Below, one piece after another: positions 8,605 to 17,684 of a stretch of DNA of 42,915 nt (positions are counted from its first letter, which is position 1; each line of letters begins with the position of its first letter). The stretch comes from Flavobacteriaceae bacterium. Lineage in GTDB: Bacteria; Bacteroidota; Bacteroidia; Flavobacteriales; Weeksellaceae. Where the stretch lies: assembly GCA_031276535.1 (NCBI GenBank), contig JAISMV010000125.1, forward strand, positions 1 to 42,915. Direction: 5' to 3'. The notes under the pieces were generated by a model. The model saw only the letters and a list, made by a program, of their open reading frames with translations. It searched no databases and had not been told where the DNA came from. Both the position numbers and the translations under genes were made by a program.

Positions 8605-9981
8605 ATGGAAATTGTACAGAAAACGCAAAATACGGAAGAGTTGGAAACCCGGGAACCCGGAAAGCTCCTTTGGAAATACGCTATTCCTTCGATCATAGGA
8701 ACTGTAGTAATCGCTTTGTATAACATTATTGACAGTATTTACATCGGACATGGTCCCGGTTTGGGAGACCATGCTATCGGAGGTTTGGGAGTTCTTCTCC
8801 CTGTCATGACCTTTATTTCAGGAATAGGTATGTTGGTCGGAGCAGGGGCGGCTACACGCACTTCCATTTATTTAGGGCAAAAGGATAAAGAATCCGTTGA
8901 AAAAGTATTGGGAAATTCCGTTTCATTGGCATGTCTTCTTACCCTGATCATTGTTGTGATCGCTTATATCTTTACGGATTACATCCTTTTATCCGTAGGA
9001 GCCACACCGGAAACCTTTCCTTTCGCCAAAGAATTTTTATATTATTATTTACCCGGAAACTTTCTTTTAACGGTTAATTTTGCCCTTAGCAGTGTTATGC
9101 GGGCATCCGGTTATCCTAAAAAATCCATGTATATCATGCTGATAGGAGTTTCCGCCAATATTGTTCTGGCTCCTTTTTTCATATTCATTTTGGAGTGGGG
9201 AATGAAAGGCGCAGCAATGGCTTCCAACCTGTCTATGTTTATAGCATCCTGCATAATGGTTGAACATTTCTTAAATAAAAAAAGCACGATTTTATTACAA
9301 TGGAGTAAGTTAAAATTAGAGTCTAAGGTCACATGGTCTATCATAAATATAGGCTTTGCTCCTTTTTTCATGCTGATTACCGCTGCCATTGTCGTTTTCT
9401 TTGTCAATAACCGCCTCAACGAGTATGGAGGAAGCACGGCAATAGAAGCATACGCCATAGCTAACCGCCTGATAATGGTTATCATTATGATATTGGTAGG
9501 GCTTACCCAAGGTATGCAGCCCATTGTAGGGTATAATTTCGGAGCGAAAAAAATAGATCGGGTGAAAAAAACTCTCAATTATACTCTTAAAGTGGGAGTC
9601 TCTGTAGGTGCCGTAGGATTGGTTTTCGGTTTTTTTCTCCCCCATCTGATTATTCAGCCGTTTAATCCCTCCCCTGTTCTTGCCAAGGAGGCAACCTGGG
9701 CTATACGAATTATGACCATTACACTTCCTTTAAGTGGATTTCAAATGGTTGTTTCCGGCTTTTTTCAATGCATAGGAAAAGCAGTACATGCATTCTTTCT
9801 GAGTATGATCCGCCAATTTGTTACCCTTGTTCCTATGTTGTATATACTCCCCGGTTATTTTGGTTTAGATGGCATTTGGTATTCTGTTCCCATATCCGAT
9901 TCCGTATCCACTCTTTTAACCTCAGTAATATTTTTTCTCCAAATACGCCAATTTAAGAGATATGTGACAAAAAACACCTGA
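8605..9981 (+). CDS. MATE family efflux transporter
   Basis: A 458-residue protein with twelve expected membrane helices. MATE features: KYAIPSIIGTVVIALYNIIDSIYIG at the first helix (split here only for reading), GIGMLVGAGAATRTS in the second, and the mirrored second half with TQGMQPIVGYNFGA. It belongs to the bacterial NorM/DinF-like branch that exports cationic or amphipathic compounds by Na+ or H+ antiport. It is the last gene before the lipid-synthase cluster, but 503 non-coding bases and a separate promoter lie between them, so I do not count it as part of that operon. A role in exporting the cluster product cannot be excluded. Confidence 0.93.
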   Translation: MEIVQKTQNTEELETREPGKLLWKYAIPSIIGTVVIALYNIIDSIYIGHGPGLGDHAIGGLGVLLPVMTFISGIGMLVGAGAATRTSIYLGQKDKESVEKVLGNSVSLACLLTLIIVVIAYIFTDYILLSVGATPETFPFAKEFLYYYLPGNFLLTVNFALSSVMRASGYPKKSMYIMLIGVSANIVLAPFFIFILEWGMKGAAMASNLSMFIASCIMVEHFLNKKSTILLQWSKLKLESKVTWSIINIGFAPFFMLITAAIVVFFVNNRLNEYGGSTAIEAYAIANRLIMVIIMILVGLTQGMQPIVGYNFGAKKIDRVKKTLNYTLKVGVSVGAVGLVFGFFLPHLIIQPFNPSPVLAKEATWAIRIMTITLPLSGFQMVVSGFFQCIGKAVHAFFLSMIRQFVTLVPMLYILPGYFGLDGIWYSVPISDSVSTLLTSVIFFLQIRQFKRYVTKNT

Positions 9982-10185
9982 GTTCCGATAAATAATTTAA
10001 AAACCGAATAAAATCAGTATAAATAATCACTAATTGACGTATTTTGTGCTAGATATCAAATATATAGTCAAATTTATTGTCCATGGGTTTAAAATACAGA
10101 ATCGAAATAATTTTTTTTAGATGCAGAAAACTTTTGCAAAGAATTAAAAAAAAAGGAAATAATTAAAATTTTATAAAGTTTAGGC

Positions 10186-10207
10186 TTATAAAAAATATTT
10201 TTTATAA
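10186..10207. promoter_or_regulatory. 22-bp perfect palindrome (possible operator)
   Basis: The sequence is its own reverse complement over 22 bases, all A/T. It lies about 135 bases upstream of the -7 box. It could be a regulator site or simply an AT-rich chance palindrome. Confidence 0.35.
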
Positions 10208-10313
10208 ATATTGAAAAAAGTATATGATAATCAACCTCTTTTAGCTCATGTTTTACTTCAATTTAGACAAAGTCAATACCTTACGGTACATTTATTTTTT
10301 TGAAAAAATAATT

Positions 10314-10349
10314 TTTGTTTATTTAGTTGTTATTTTTTATATACATTTG
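10314..10349 (+). promoter_or_regulatory. Promoter of the lipid-synthase operon
   Basis: TTTG at 10314-10317 and TACATTTG at 10342-10349 match the -33 and -7 elements of Bacteroidota promoters, with 24 bases between (slightly long). It is the only full -7 match I found in the 503-base region. Transcription would start near 10355. Confidence 0.6.
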
Positions 10350-10484
10350 CACCTAGTCAGTGGTGTGAGCTCATTCAATTAGGGGTGTTCATTTTTATTG
10401 CGGTTAGATATTAGATAGCAGTATCAGCCATTGTTTTTTCATAATTAATAACATTTTACAATAGATCTAAGAGTATTTTAAATT

Positions 10485-13400
10485 ATGTCAAAAGAAAAAA
10501 AATTATTTGTTCTTTCGCCTTTTGAATTGACAGACGTAGGTTTAGCTTTAAAAACAATAGAAGCGGGAGCTTTCCCAATAGTACACTTGGGAAGGGATAA
10601 AAACGAAGCGGTACAGAACCTGAAAAACTTAACGGAAAAAACAAAAGAATCTTTTGGAGTATGTTTCGCTTCAGAGTCAATGACAGACATTAAACTCCCC
10701 GAAAACGTCACCAAAGTATTTTTACCCTATGGTTATACCTTTCCTGTTAAAAAAGGTATAAAAGTTTACCATCAGGTTCATTCTTTTCAGGAAGCTGAAG
10801 ACGCCGTCAATCAAGGGGCAAAAGCTATTGTTTTAAAAGGGAATGAAGGTGCCGGAAAGGTAGCTTACGAGTCTTCTTTTGTCTTTTTTCAAGGCATAAA
10901 AAATAAATATCCCCAACTGAAAACCGAGATTTATCTTCAGGGAGGAATGGGAATACATACTTCCGCTGCCGCACTGGCAATGGGAGCTCAAGGCATTATC
11001 TTTGACAGTCAGGTAGCTCTGTTCCCTGAATGCAATATACCTAAAGAACTCAAAAACATTTTAAATAAACTAAGTGGAAGTGAAACCGTTTTAGTTGACA
11101 ATTTCCGATTTTTATTAAGGAAAAATTCACCCGTTCTGCCTGCTCAGGCCAAATACGAAGATATAGTTCCTTTCATGGGAGGATTAGACCTCTCTAAAAA
11201 TATTATTCCCGTGGGGCAGGATATATCCCTGTCAATAGATTTTGTAGAACGGTATAAGAATCTGGAAAATTTAGTATATGCTTTCCATGAAGCAGCATAC
11301 GGACACTTACAGCAAGCCCGGTCTTTGAATACAATAGGAGAAAACAGTCCTTTAGCCAAAGATCTGGGATTAAAATATCCTATCGCACAAGGTCCGATGG
11401 CGAGAGTCAGCGATATTCCCGAATTTGCGGAAAAAGTCACCGATGAAGGAGGGCTGCCGTTTATTGCTTTGAGCCTTATGATAGGAAAAGCAGCAAAAGA
11501 TACCCTGTCAGGAACACGAGAGCTCCTGAAAGAAAAACCTTGGGGAGTAGGAATTTTAGGATTTGCTCCGGCACAATTACGTGAGGAACAAATGAAACAT
11601 ATTTTGGAAAACAAACCTCCCGTACTACTTATTGCCGGAGGTCGTCCTTCTCAGGCTAAACCCTACGAAAAAGAAGGAATTAAAGTATTCTTGCACGTTC
11701 CTTCCGTTGCCTTGCTGGATATGTTTTTAAAAGAAGGAGCTAAAGACTTTATTTTCGAAGGACGAGAAAGCGGAGGACATGTAGGACCTCTTTCCAGCAT
11801 GGTTTTATGGGAAAAACAAATAAGCCGCTTATTAAAAGAAGATAACCTTACCTCCTTACGTGTATTCTTTGCCGGAGGCATTCACGATGCCTTTTCCTCT
11901 GCGTTCACCTCTATTATGTCCGCGACCTTAGCCGCTAAAGGGGCGAAAATAGGGGTTCTGATGGGGACTTCTTATTTATTTACCGAAGAAGCCGTTGAAA
12001 CAGGAGCCATCTCTGATGAATATCAAAAACTATCTATTTCTCACAATAAAACAGTTCTATTAGAATCCGCTCCGGGACAGGAAACAAGAGCTTTACCCAC
12101 TCCTTTCACGGACTATTTCAGCCGGGAAAAAGAACGATTGTTCTCCGAAGGACTGGATTCTAAAGAAGTGTGGATGAAACTGGAGGAAATGAATATGGGG
12201 CGGCAGAGAATTGCGGCAAAAGGAATAGAAAGACGGGGCAAAGAGCTTGTCAAACTGGAAAAAGAAGAGCAGATAGAAAAAGGGGTATACATGATCGGAC
12301 AGGTTGCGGCATTACGAAATGAAGCCACAACCATCAAAGAACTACATACCCGGGTTGCAGTCGATAACAACAAGCTGATTTCCCAATTGGAAAAAATTCC
12401 GGCACCGACCATAAAAGAAACCGCTCCAAAGCTGGCTATTGTCGGAATGGCAGGTATATTTCCCCAATCGAGATCATTAGAAGAATATTGGAGAAATATC
12501 CTAATGGGAAAAGATTGTGTAACGGAAGTTCCCGATACCCGATGGAATAAAGAGCTGTTTTTTAATCCGAATACAAGAGATACCGATTATGTATATTCGA
12601 AATGGGGAGGCTTTATCCCCGCTATTGACTTTGACCCGTTGGAATTTGGTATTCCGCCGCAGTCACTTGCCTCTATAGAACCCGTACAATTATTAAGCCT
12701 TTTAGTAGCCAAACGGGCTTTGGAAGACGCCGGTTATGATATGAAAACTTTTGATGGAGAAAATACCTCCGTCGTTGTAGGAGTAGAAGGGTCTACGGAA
12801 TTAGCTTTTGGTTATGGTTTCCGTGGATATGGAAAACAGGTATTCGGAGAACTGCCTAAAGAACTAAAAGATGCTTTGCCGATACTAAATGAAGATTCGT
12901 TTCCGGGCATCCTGTCAAATGTTGTTGCCGGAAGAATCGCTAACCGGCTGAATCTGGGAGGACGTAACTATACTGTTGACGCAGCATGTGCCTCCTCTTT
13001 GGCAGCAATGGATATTGCCTGTCAGGAATTACAAAATAAACGATCCGATATTGTCATTTTCGGAGGATCCGACTTACATAACGGATTATACGACTTTTTA
13101 ATGTTCTCGTCAACTTATGCGCTTTCCAGACAAGGCAGATGCGCTTCTTTCGATGCTTCTGCCGACGGTATCACGTTAGGGGAAGGAATAGGAATGATCG
13201 TTTTAAAAAGACTGGAAGATGCCGAACGGGACGGAGACAGAATATACGCTGTGATCAGAGGTTCCGGAGGCAGTAGCGACGGTAAAAGCCTCGGAATGAC
13301 CGCACCTAATAAGAAGGGGCAGATGAGAGCTTTACAAAGAGCCTATAAAAATTCCGGAACTTTACCTTCTGAAGTGGAATTAATAGAAGCACACGGTACC

Positions 13401-16400
13401 GGAACGGCTGTTGGCGACAAAACGGAACTAAATGCATTAACGGATATGTTTTTAGAATCCGGAGCTGTAACGGGACAAACCTGTTTAAGTTCCGTAAAAT
13501 CTCAAATCGGGCATGCGAAATGTGCTGCCGGTGTATCCGGAGTGATAAAGGCAGTTCTATCCACCTATTACGGTATTAAACCTCCGATCATTAAATTATC
13601 TACTCCTACTTCTTCCTACAAGAAAGAAACCAGTCCTTTTGTATTTAACACAAAAGCGACTATCTGGGGAAGTGAAAAAAGAATTGTCGGGGTGAGTGCT
13701 TTCGGTTTTGGTGGAACAAACTTCCATGTGGTAATGGAAAATTACCAGCCGGAAATTCCTTTTTTGAGCACTATGAATCTGTTGCCGTCAGAACTATTTG
13801 TGTTTAAAGGAGATAACCCGAACGAAGCTAAGCAAATAGCGCTAAAAGTTAAAAATCTTTTAGCTATAAATAATTCTTTTAGCATAAAAAACATAGCCTA
13901 CAGCCTGGCTCTGTACAATGAAAAAGAAGTTCAAATTTCCATAATTGCAGGAGACGTAAAAGAACTGGAGGATAAAATAGATGCCGTGCTTGCCGATAAA
14001 GAAGGAGAAGGTATTTATATCAGAGATCCGAAAGAAGGAAAAGTAGCCTTTTTATTCTCAGGGCAGGGAAGCCAAAGAATTGATATGGCTCGTGAACTTT
14101 TTGTTGCATTTCCTTCCATGAGGAAGTTATTAGTTCAGAATAAGGAATACGAAAATATTCTCCTCCCTCATGCTGTTTTTGATGACGAAAGTAAGGTACA
14201 ACAACAAAAGGCACTGAGAGCGACTCAGAACGCTCAGCCTTCTCTGGGTATAGTTGACTTTGCTATAGCTGATTTCCTTCGCTCTTTGGGAATAGAACCG
14301 GATATGGTTGCAGGACATAGCTACGGGGAACTCCCTGCTTTGTGTTTTGCAGGTGTTTTTGAACCGGAAGAACTCGTTCCTTTAAGCAGAAAAAGGGCAG
14401 ATGCAATTCTGGAAGCTGTAGGAGATGATAAGGGAAAGATGATCGCCGTTAATCTTCCGGATACGGAATTAAATTCCATACTGGCAGGAGAAAAAGATAT
14501 ATGGGCGGTAAACTTTAATTCTCATAAGCAAACCGTACTTGCAGGTTCTACGGCCGCTATGACCGAGTTTATAAAAAAATTAGGACAGCAGAATATCGTT
14601 TATAGAGAGCTTGTTGTTGACTGCGCATTCCACAGTCCTTTGTTAAGCCGTTCAAAAGAACTGTACGCAGAAGAGTTGAAAAGCGTTAAATTCAACGCTC
14701 CCACACTTCCTGTATGGTCAAATACAACAGCTGAAATCTACCCGTCAAAAGCAAACGAAATCAAAAAACGTCTTGCGGAACATTTAGTAAAACCCGTATT
14801 TTTCAGTAAAGAAGTGGATAATATGTATGCCGACGGAGCACGGATATTCATCGAAACCGGTCCGGGAAGAGTATTACTCAACCTCGTTCAGTCCATATTG
14901 GATACGGATGATATTACCACCATCCAGACCGAAGAGAGAGAAAAAGAAGGAACAAGTTTTCTGCTTAATGCCATAGCTAAATATATAGCGACAGGAAGAA
15001 ACATAAATATTAAAAAATTATTTGAAGGAAGAAATGTTTCCGTAATAAACATTGACGCTCCCGAACAATATAAAAAGAAACTTACCAATTGGGTGATTGA
15101 CGGGCATTATGCCATTCCTATAACCGGAATACTTCCTCCACACGGGGCTTTGCCAATAACAAAACCTATGAACTTACTTAAAACCGGAACTTCTTCCGAA
15201 AACCACAATGGAAATCTCACTCAGTCTGATCATGCGATATTGGAATATCTGGATAATATGAAAAACCTGATTCAAAACCAAAGAGACGTCATGCTGACTT
15301 ATCTTGGTCAGAATCCGGCTACTGCTATTGCAGCGCCGCAGACCCGAAATACAACCATTGAAGTCCCGGCTCATGAAGTTCCTGCCCGAAGAAATCTACA
15401 GGTAAACACTCAACAACAAACCATACAGAGTCCGACGGCTGTTCCACAACCCGTCCAGCAAACAACATCAGCTCCTGGGTTATCCGTAGAAGCAATAAAA
15501 GAAACTCTACTGGGAATCGTTAGTGAAAAAACCGGTTATCCGATGGAGATGTTAGAACTGGATCTGGATTTGGAAGCAGATTTAAGTATAGATTCCATTA
15601 AAAGAATGGAGATCATAGGAACCCTAAAAGATAAGTTGGATATCACCATTGACTTTGAAGAGTCTGAAGATGCCATTGAGAAAATAGCTTCCATCAAAAC
15701 GCTTAATGGCTTTATCAACTGGATTGAAGAATTGGCAAATTCCAAACAAGCCGCGAAAATGGTTAAAGATATTGCTAATCCGGTGATCTCCGAATCCGAT
15801 ACTTCGGTTGCGGCTGCTCCGGCTCCTCAAAACAGTGTGCTTTCCATAGAAGAAATCAAAACCTCTTTATTAGAAACCGTTAGTGAAAAAACCGGTTATC
15901 CGATAGAGATGTTGGAACTGGATCTGGACTTGGAAGCGGATTTAAGTATAGACTCCATAAAAAGAATGGAAATCATAGGGGTCTTACGGGAAAAATTAAA
16001 TATTCCTATTGATTTTGAAGAATCTGAGGGAGCTATTGAAAAAATGGCTTCTATCAAAACCCTTAATGGTGTTATCAGCTGGATTGAAGAAGTGACCAAC
16101 GGAAATTCCAACCAGTCCAAACCTGCCCCTAAAACAGAAAATCATGCAAAATCCGCGGCAATAGAGGCTTTCTCTCTTGATCCCGAATTGATATCCGATT
16201 TAGAAGGAAGTTTAGCAGTTGAAAAGAAGGAAGAACCTCTTTTCCGTACCCTTTTCGAACTGGAAAGCTATCCCATCCGCTCATCGGAAAAACTATCCAT
16301 AAGCGGAAAACGTTTCGCTCTTACAAATGATGGGAAGTTGGCCGAAGCCATAAAAAAAACATTGGAAGCCGAAGGTGCTGAAGTAGATATAATTTCAGGA

Positions 16401-17675
16401 AATGAAACCGATTTTTCTTCGTATGACGGATTACTGATTTTAGATGCTTCCGAGTCGCCTAAACAATATACCATAAAAGAAGCCTTCACAATGATCAAGC
16501 AGGCAGATACGGATCGAGTAAAATGGATCTATTTCTTCGGTGACATCGTGGGGAGTTTAGAGGGAAAAGAAGTCATCACGGGAGGAATAAGAAAGATACA
16601 GGGATTTTCAGGGCTGGTAAAAAGTCTTGCTCGTGAATATTCAAGAATAAATTGCAGAGCCATAGTTTCACATTCCGTATTTGAAGTGGAACAATTGTCT
16701 CAAATTGTTTTGAATGAGTTGCAAACTGCCGATATTTCCATAGAAGTGGTGTATAAAGGTTCCGAACGTTTTCGTTATAACCTGGTGCCGGAAACGATTA
16801 CCCTTAACGGACATTCGAATATAAGCCTGACTAAGGATTCCGTGGTGGTGGTTCTGGGAGGAGCTCAGGGAATCACGGCTGAGCTGGTAACTCAGTTATC
16901 CGCAGAATATCCCTGCCATTACATTCTTGTAGGACGTTCTGCAAAGCCTACGGAAGAAGACTATAAATATCTTTCACTAAAAGATAGAAGCGCAATGCGT
17001 AAATATCTGATCAGTGAAGAACATATGAAGAACCTTTCTGAAATTGAGAAAAAAGTTCAGAAAATAGACAAAACCAATCACATCATCAATACGATTTCCA
17101 ATATTGAACGTTCCGGTTCCAAGGTTACCTATGTATCTCTGGATGTAACGGACGAAGAAAATCTGAGAAAGTTCATCAAAGATACCTATAAACAATACGG
17201 GAAAATTGACGGATTTATTCATGCCGCCGGTCTATTGGTAGACAAATTATTTGTCCATAAAACCATAGACGCTTTCGAACAGGTATATTCGACAAAAATA
17301 AATCCGTTGCACGTTATATTGGAAGAACTTCGTCCGGATGTCAGGTTTGTGGTTCTTTTCAGTAGTATTGCTTCGGTATACGGAAGCAGAGGACAATCCG
17401 ATTATGCCGCGGCAAACAGCGTACTGGATTTAACCGCTCAGGTGCTGAACGGAAAGACGGAAACCCGAATATTAACCATTAACTGGGGTCCGTGGAAAGG
17501 CGCCGGAATGGTATCAAGTGCATTGGAAAGTGAATATGTTAAACGAGGAATTGCTCTTATTCCGTTAAAACAAGGTGCTCGTGAGTTCATAAATGAATTA
17601 AAATTCGGGAAAGACCATCAGGTTTTAATCATGGGAGGAGACGATAGCGGAGTGAAACAATTTTTCGGAATTTGA
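10485..17675 (+). CDS. Pfa-like megasynthase 1: NMO-NMO(ER)-KS-AT-ACP-ACP-KR
   Basis: A 2396-residue iterative type I synthase. Residues 1-250: a TIM-barrel-like copy of the nitronate monooxygenase fold, degenerate (GNEGAGKVA near 118 where the partner has ESGGHVG). Residues 290-620: a second such domain of the PfaD enoyl-reductase type, with PIAQGPMARVS, His432 in ESGGHVG, and AGGIHD. KS 648-1075: Cys835 in DAACASS, His970 in EAHGTGT, His1010 in IGHAKCAAG, all intact. AT about 1185-1490: FSGQGSQ and Ser1279 in GHSYGE. Two carrier domains with DLSIDSIKRMEIIG, Ser1704 and Ser1824. KR about 1890-2396: GGAQGIT and Tyr2307 in SDYAAAN. This equals PfaD plus PfaA of omega-3 synthases in one chain; no DH is present, that is on the next protein. 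Cytosolic. It should build an acyl chain from malonyl units; chain length and unsaturation unknown. Confidence 0.93.
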   Translation: MSKEKKLFVLSPFELTDVGLALKTIEAGAFPIVHLGRDKNEAVQNLKNLTEKTKESFGVCFASESMTDIKLPENVTKVFLPYGYTFPVKKGIKVYHQVHSFQEAEDAVNQGAKAIVLKGNEGAGKVAYESSFVFFQGIKNKYPQLKTEIYLQGGMGIHTSAAALAMGAQGIIFDSQVALFPECNIPKELKNILNKLSGSETVLVDNFRFLLRKNSPVLPAQAKYEDIVPFMGGLDLSKNIIPVGQDISLSIDFVERYKNLENLVYAFHEAAYGHLQQARSLNTIGENSPLAKDLGLKYPIAQGPMARVSDIPEFAEKVTDEGGLPFIALSLMIGKAAKDTLSGTRELLKEKPWGVGILGFAPAQLREEQMKHILENKPPVLLIAGGRPSQAKPYEKEGIKVFLHVPSVALLDMFLKEGAKDFIFEGRESGGHVGPLSSMVLWEKQISRLLKEDNLTSLRVFFAGGIHDAFSSAFTSIMSATLAAKGAKIGVLMGTSYLFTEEAVETGAISDEYQKLSISHNKTVLLESAPGQETRALPTPFTDYFSREKERLFSEGLDSKEVWMKLEEMNMGRQRIAAKGIERRGKELVKLEKEEQIEKGVYMIGQVAALRNEATTIKELHTRVAVDNNKLISQLEKIPAPTIKETAPKLAIVGMAGIFPQSRSLEEYWRNILMGKDCVTEVPDTRWNKELFFNPNTRDTDYVYSKWGGFIPAIDFDPLEFGIPPQSLASIEPVQLLSLLVAKRALEDAGYDMKTFDGENTSVVVGVEGSTELAFGYGFRGYGKQVFGELPKELKDALPILNEDSFPGILSNVVAGRIANRLNLGGRNYTVDAACASSLAAMDIACQELQNKRSDIVIFGGSDLHNGLYDFLMFSSTYALSRQGRCASFDASADGITLGEGIGMIVLKRLEDAERDGDRIYAVIRGSGGSSDGKSLGMTAPNKKGQMRALQRAYKNSGTLPSEVELIEAHGTGTAVGDKTELNALTDMFLESGAVTGQTCLSSVKSQIGHAKCAAGVSGVIKAVLSTYYGIKPPIIKLSTPTSSYKKETSPFVFNTKATIWGSEKRIVGVSAFGFGGTNFHVVMENYQPEIPFLSTMNLLPSELFVFKGDNPNEAKQIALKVKNLLAINNSFSIKNIAYSLALYNEKEVQISIIAGDVKELEDKIDAVLADKEGEGIYIRDPKEGKVAFLFSGQGSQRIDMARELFVAFPSMRKLLVQNKEYENILLPHAVFDDESKVQQQKALRATQNAQPSLGIVDFAIADFLRSLGIEPDMVAGHSYGELPALCFAGVFEPEELVPLSRKRADAILEAVGDDKGKMIAVNLPDTELNSILAGEKDIWAVNFNSHKQTVLAGSTAAMTEFIKKLGQQNIVYRELVVDCAFHSPLLSRSKELYAEELKSVKFNAPTLPVWSNTTAEIYPSKANEIKKRLAEHLVKPVFFSKEVDNMYADGARIFIETGPGRVLLNLVQSILDTDDITTIQTEEREKEGTSFLLNAIAKYIATGRNINIKKLFEGRNVSVINIDAPEQYKKKLTNWVIDGHYAIPITGILPPHGALPITKPMNLLKTGTSSENHNGNLTQSDHAILEYLDNMKNLIQNQRDVMLTYLGQNPATAIAAPQTRNTTIEVPAHEVPARRNLQVNTQQQTIQSPTAVPQPVQQTTSAPGLSVEAIKETLLGIVSEKTGYPMEMLELDLDLEADLSIDSIKRMEIIGTLKDKLDITIDFEESEDAIEKIASIKTLNGFINWIEELANSKQAAKMVKDIANPVISESDTSVAAAPAPQNSVLSIEEIKTSLLETVSEKTGYPIEMLELDLDLEADLSIDSIKRMEIIGVLREKLNIPIDFEESEGAIEKMASIKTLNGVISWIEEVTNGNSNQSKPAPKTENHAKSAAIEAFSLDPELISDLEGSLAVEKKEEPLFRTLFELESYPIRSSEKLSISGKRFALTNDGKLAEAIKKTLEAEGAEVDIISGNETDFSSYDGLLILDASESPKQYTIKEAFTMIKQADTDRVKWIYFFGDIVGSLEGKEVITGGIRKIQGFSGLVKSLAREYSRINCRAIVSHSVFEVEQLSQIVLNELQTADISIEVVYKGSERFRYNLVPETITLNGHSNISLTKDSVVVVLGGAQGITAELVTQLSAEYPCHYILVGRSAKPTEEDYKYLSLKDRSAMRKYLISEEHMKNLSEIEKKVQKIDKTNHIINTISNIERSGSKVTYVSLDVTDEENLRKFIKDTYKQYGKIDGFIHAAGLLVDKLFVHKTIDAFEQVYSTKINPLHVILEELRPDVRFVVLFSSIASVYGSRGQSDYAAANSVLDLTAQVLNGKTETRILTINWGPWKGAGMVSSALESEYVKRGIALIPLKQGAREFINELKFGKDHQVLIMGGDDSGVKQFFGI
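15484..16104 (+). repeat. Tandem acyl-carrier-domain repeat (period 360 bp)
   Basis: Two carrier domains inside megasynthase 1, with phosphopantetheine Ser codons at 15594 and 15954, exactly 360 bases apart. The DNA is nearly identical around the attachment site (for example GTTAGTGAAAAAACCGGTTA at 15519 and 15879), pointing to recent duplication or gene conversion. Tandem ACPs raise flux in Pfa-type synthases. Confidence 0.9.
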
Positions 17676-17684
17676 TTTTAAATT

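Larger units (their letters stand above)
9982..10484. other. Long AT-rich control region before the megasynthase operon
   Basis: 503 bases without a gene, visibly richer in A/T than the flanking genes. It contains a 22-bp perfect palindrome at 10186-10207 (core TATAAAAAATATTTTTTATA) and a -7 box at 10342-10349. The expected 5' leader is about 130 bases; no known riboswitch is recognised in it. Confidence 0.6.

Noticed and set aside
8605-9981. MATE transporter as first gene of the lipid operon
   Set aside because: 503 non-coding bases and a separate promoter follow it; only a functional link remains possible.
15300-15480. Pro/Gln/Thr-rich linker taken as a low-complexity repeat or frameshift
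   Set aside because: Flexible linkers before tandem ACPs are normal in Pfa-type synthases and the frame is unbroken.
15536-16120. Two similar reverse-strand open frames (about 70 codons each) opposite the carrier domains
   Set aside because: They are mirror images of the duplicated ACP coding sequence; their likeness reflects the ACP repeat, not genes.
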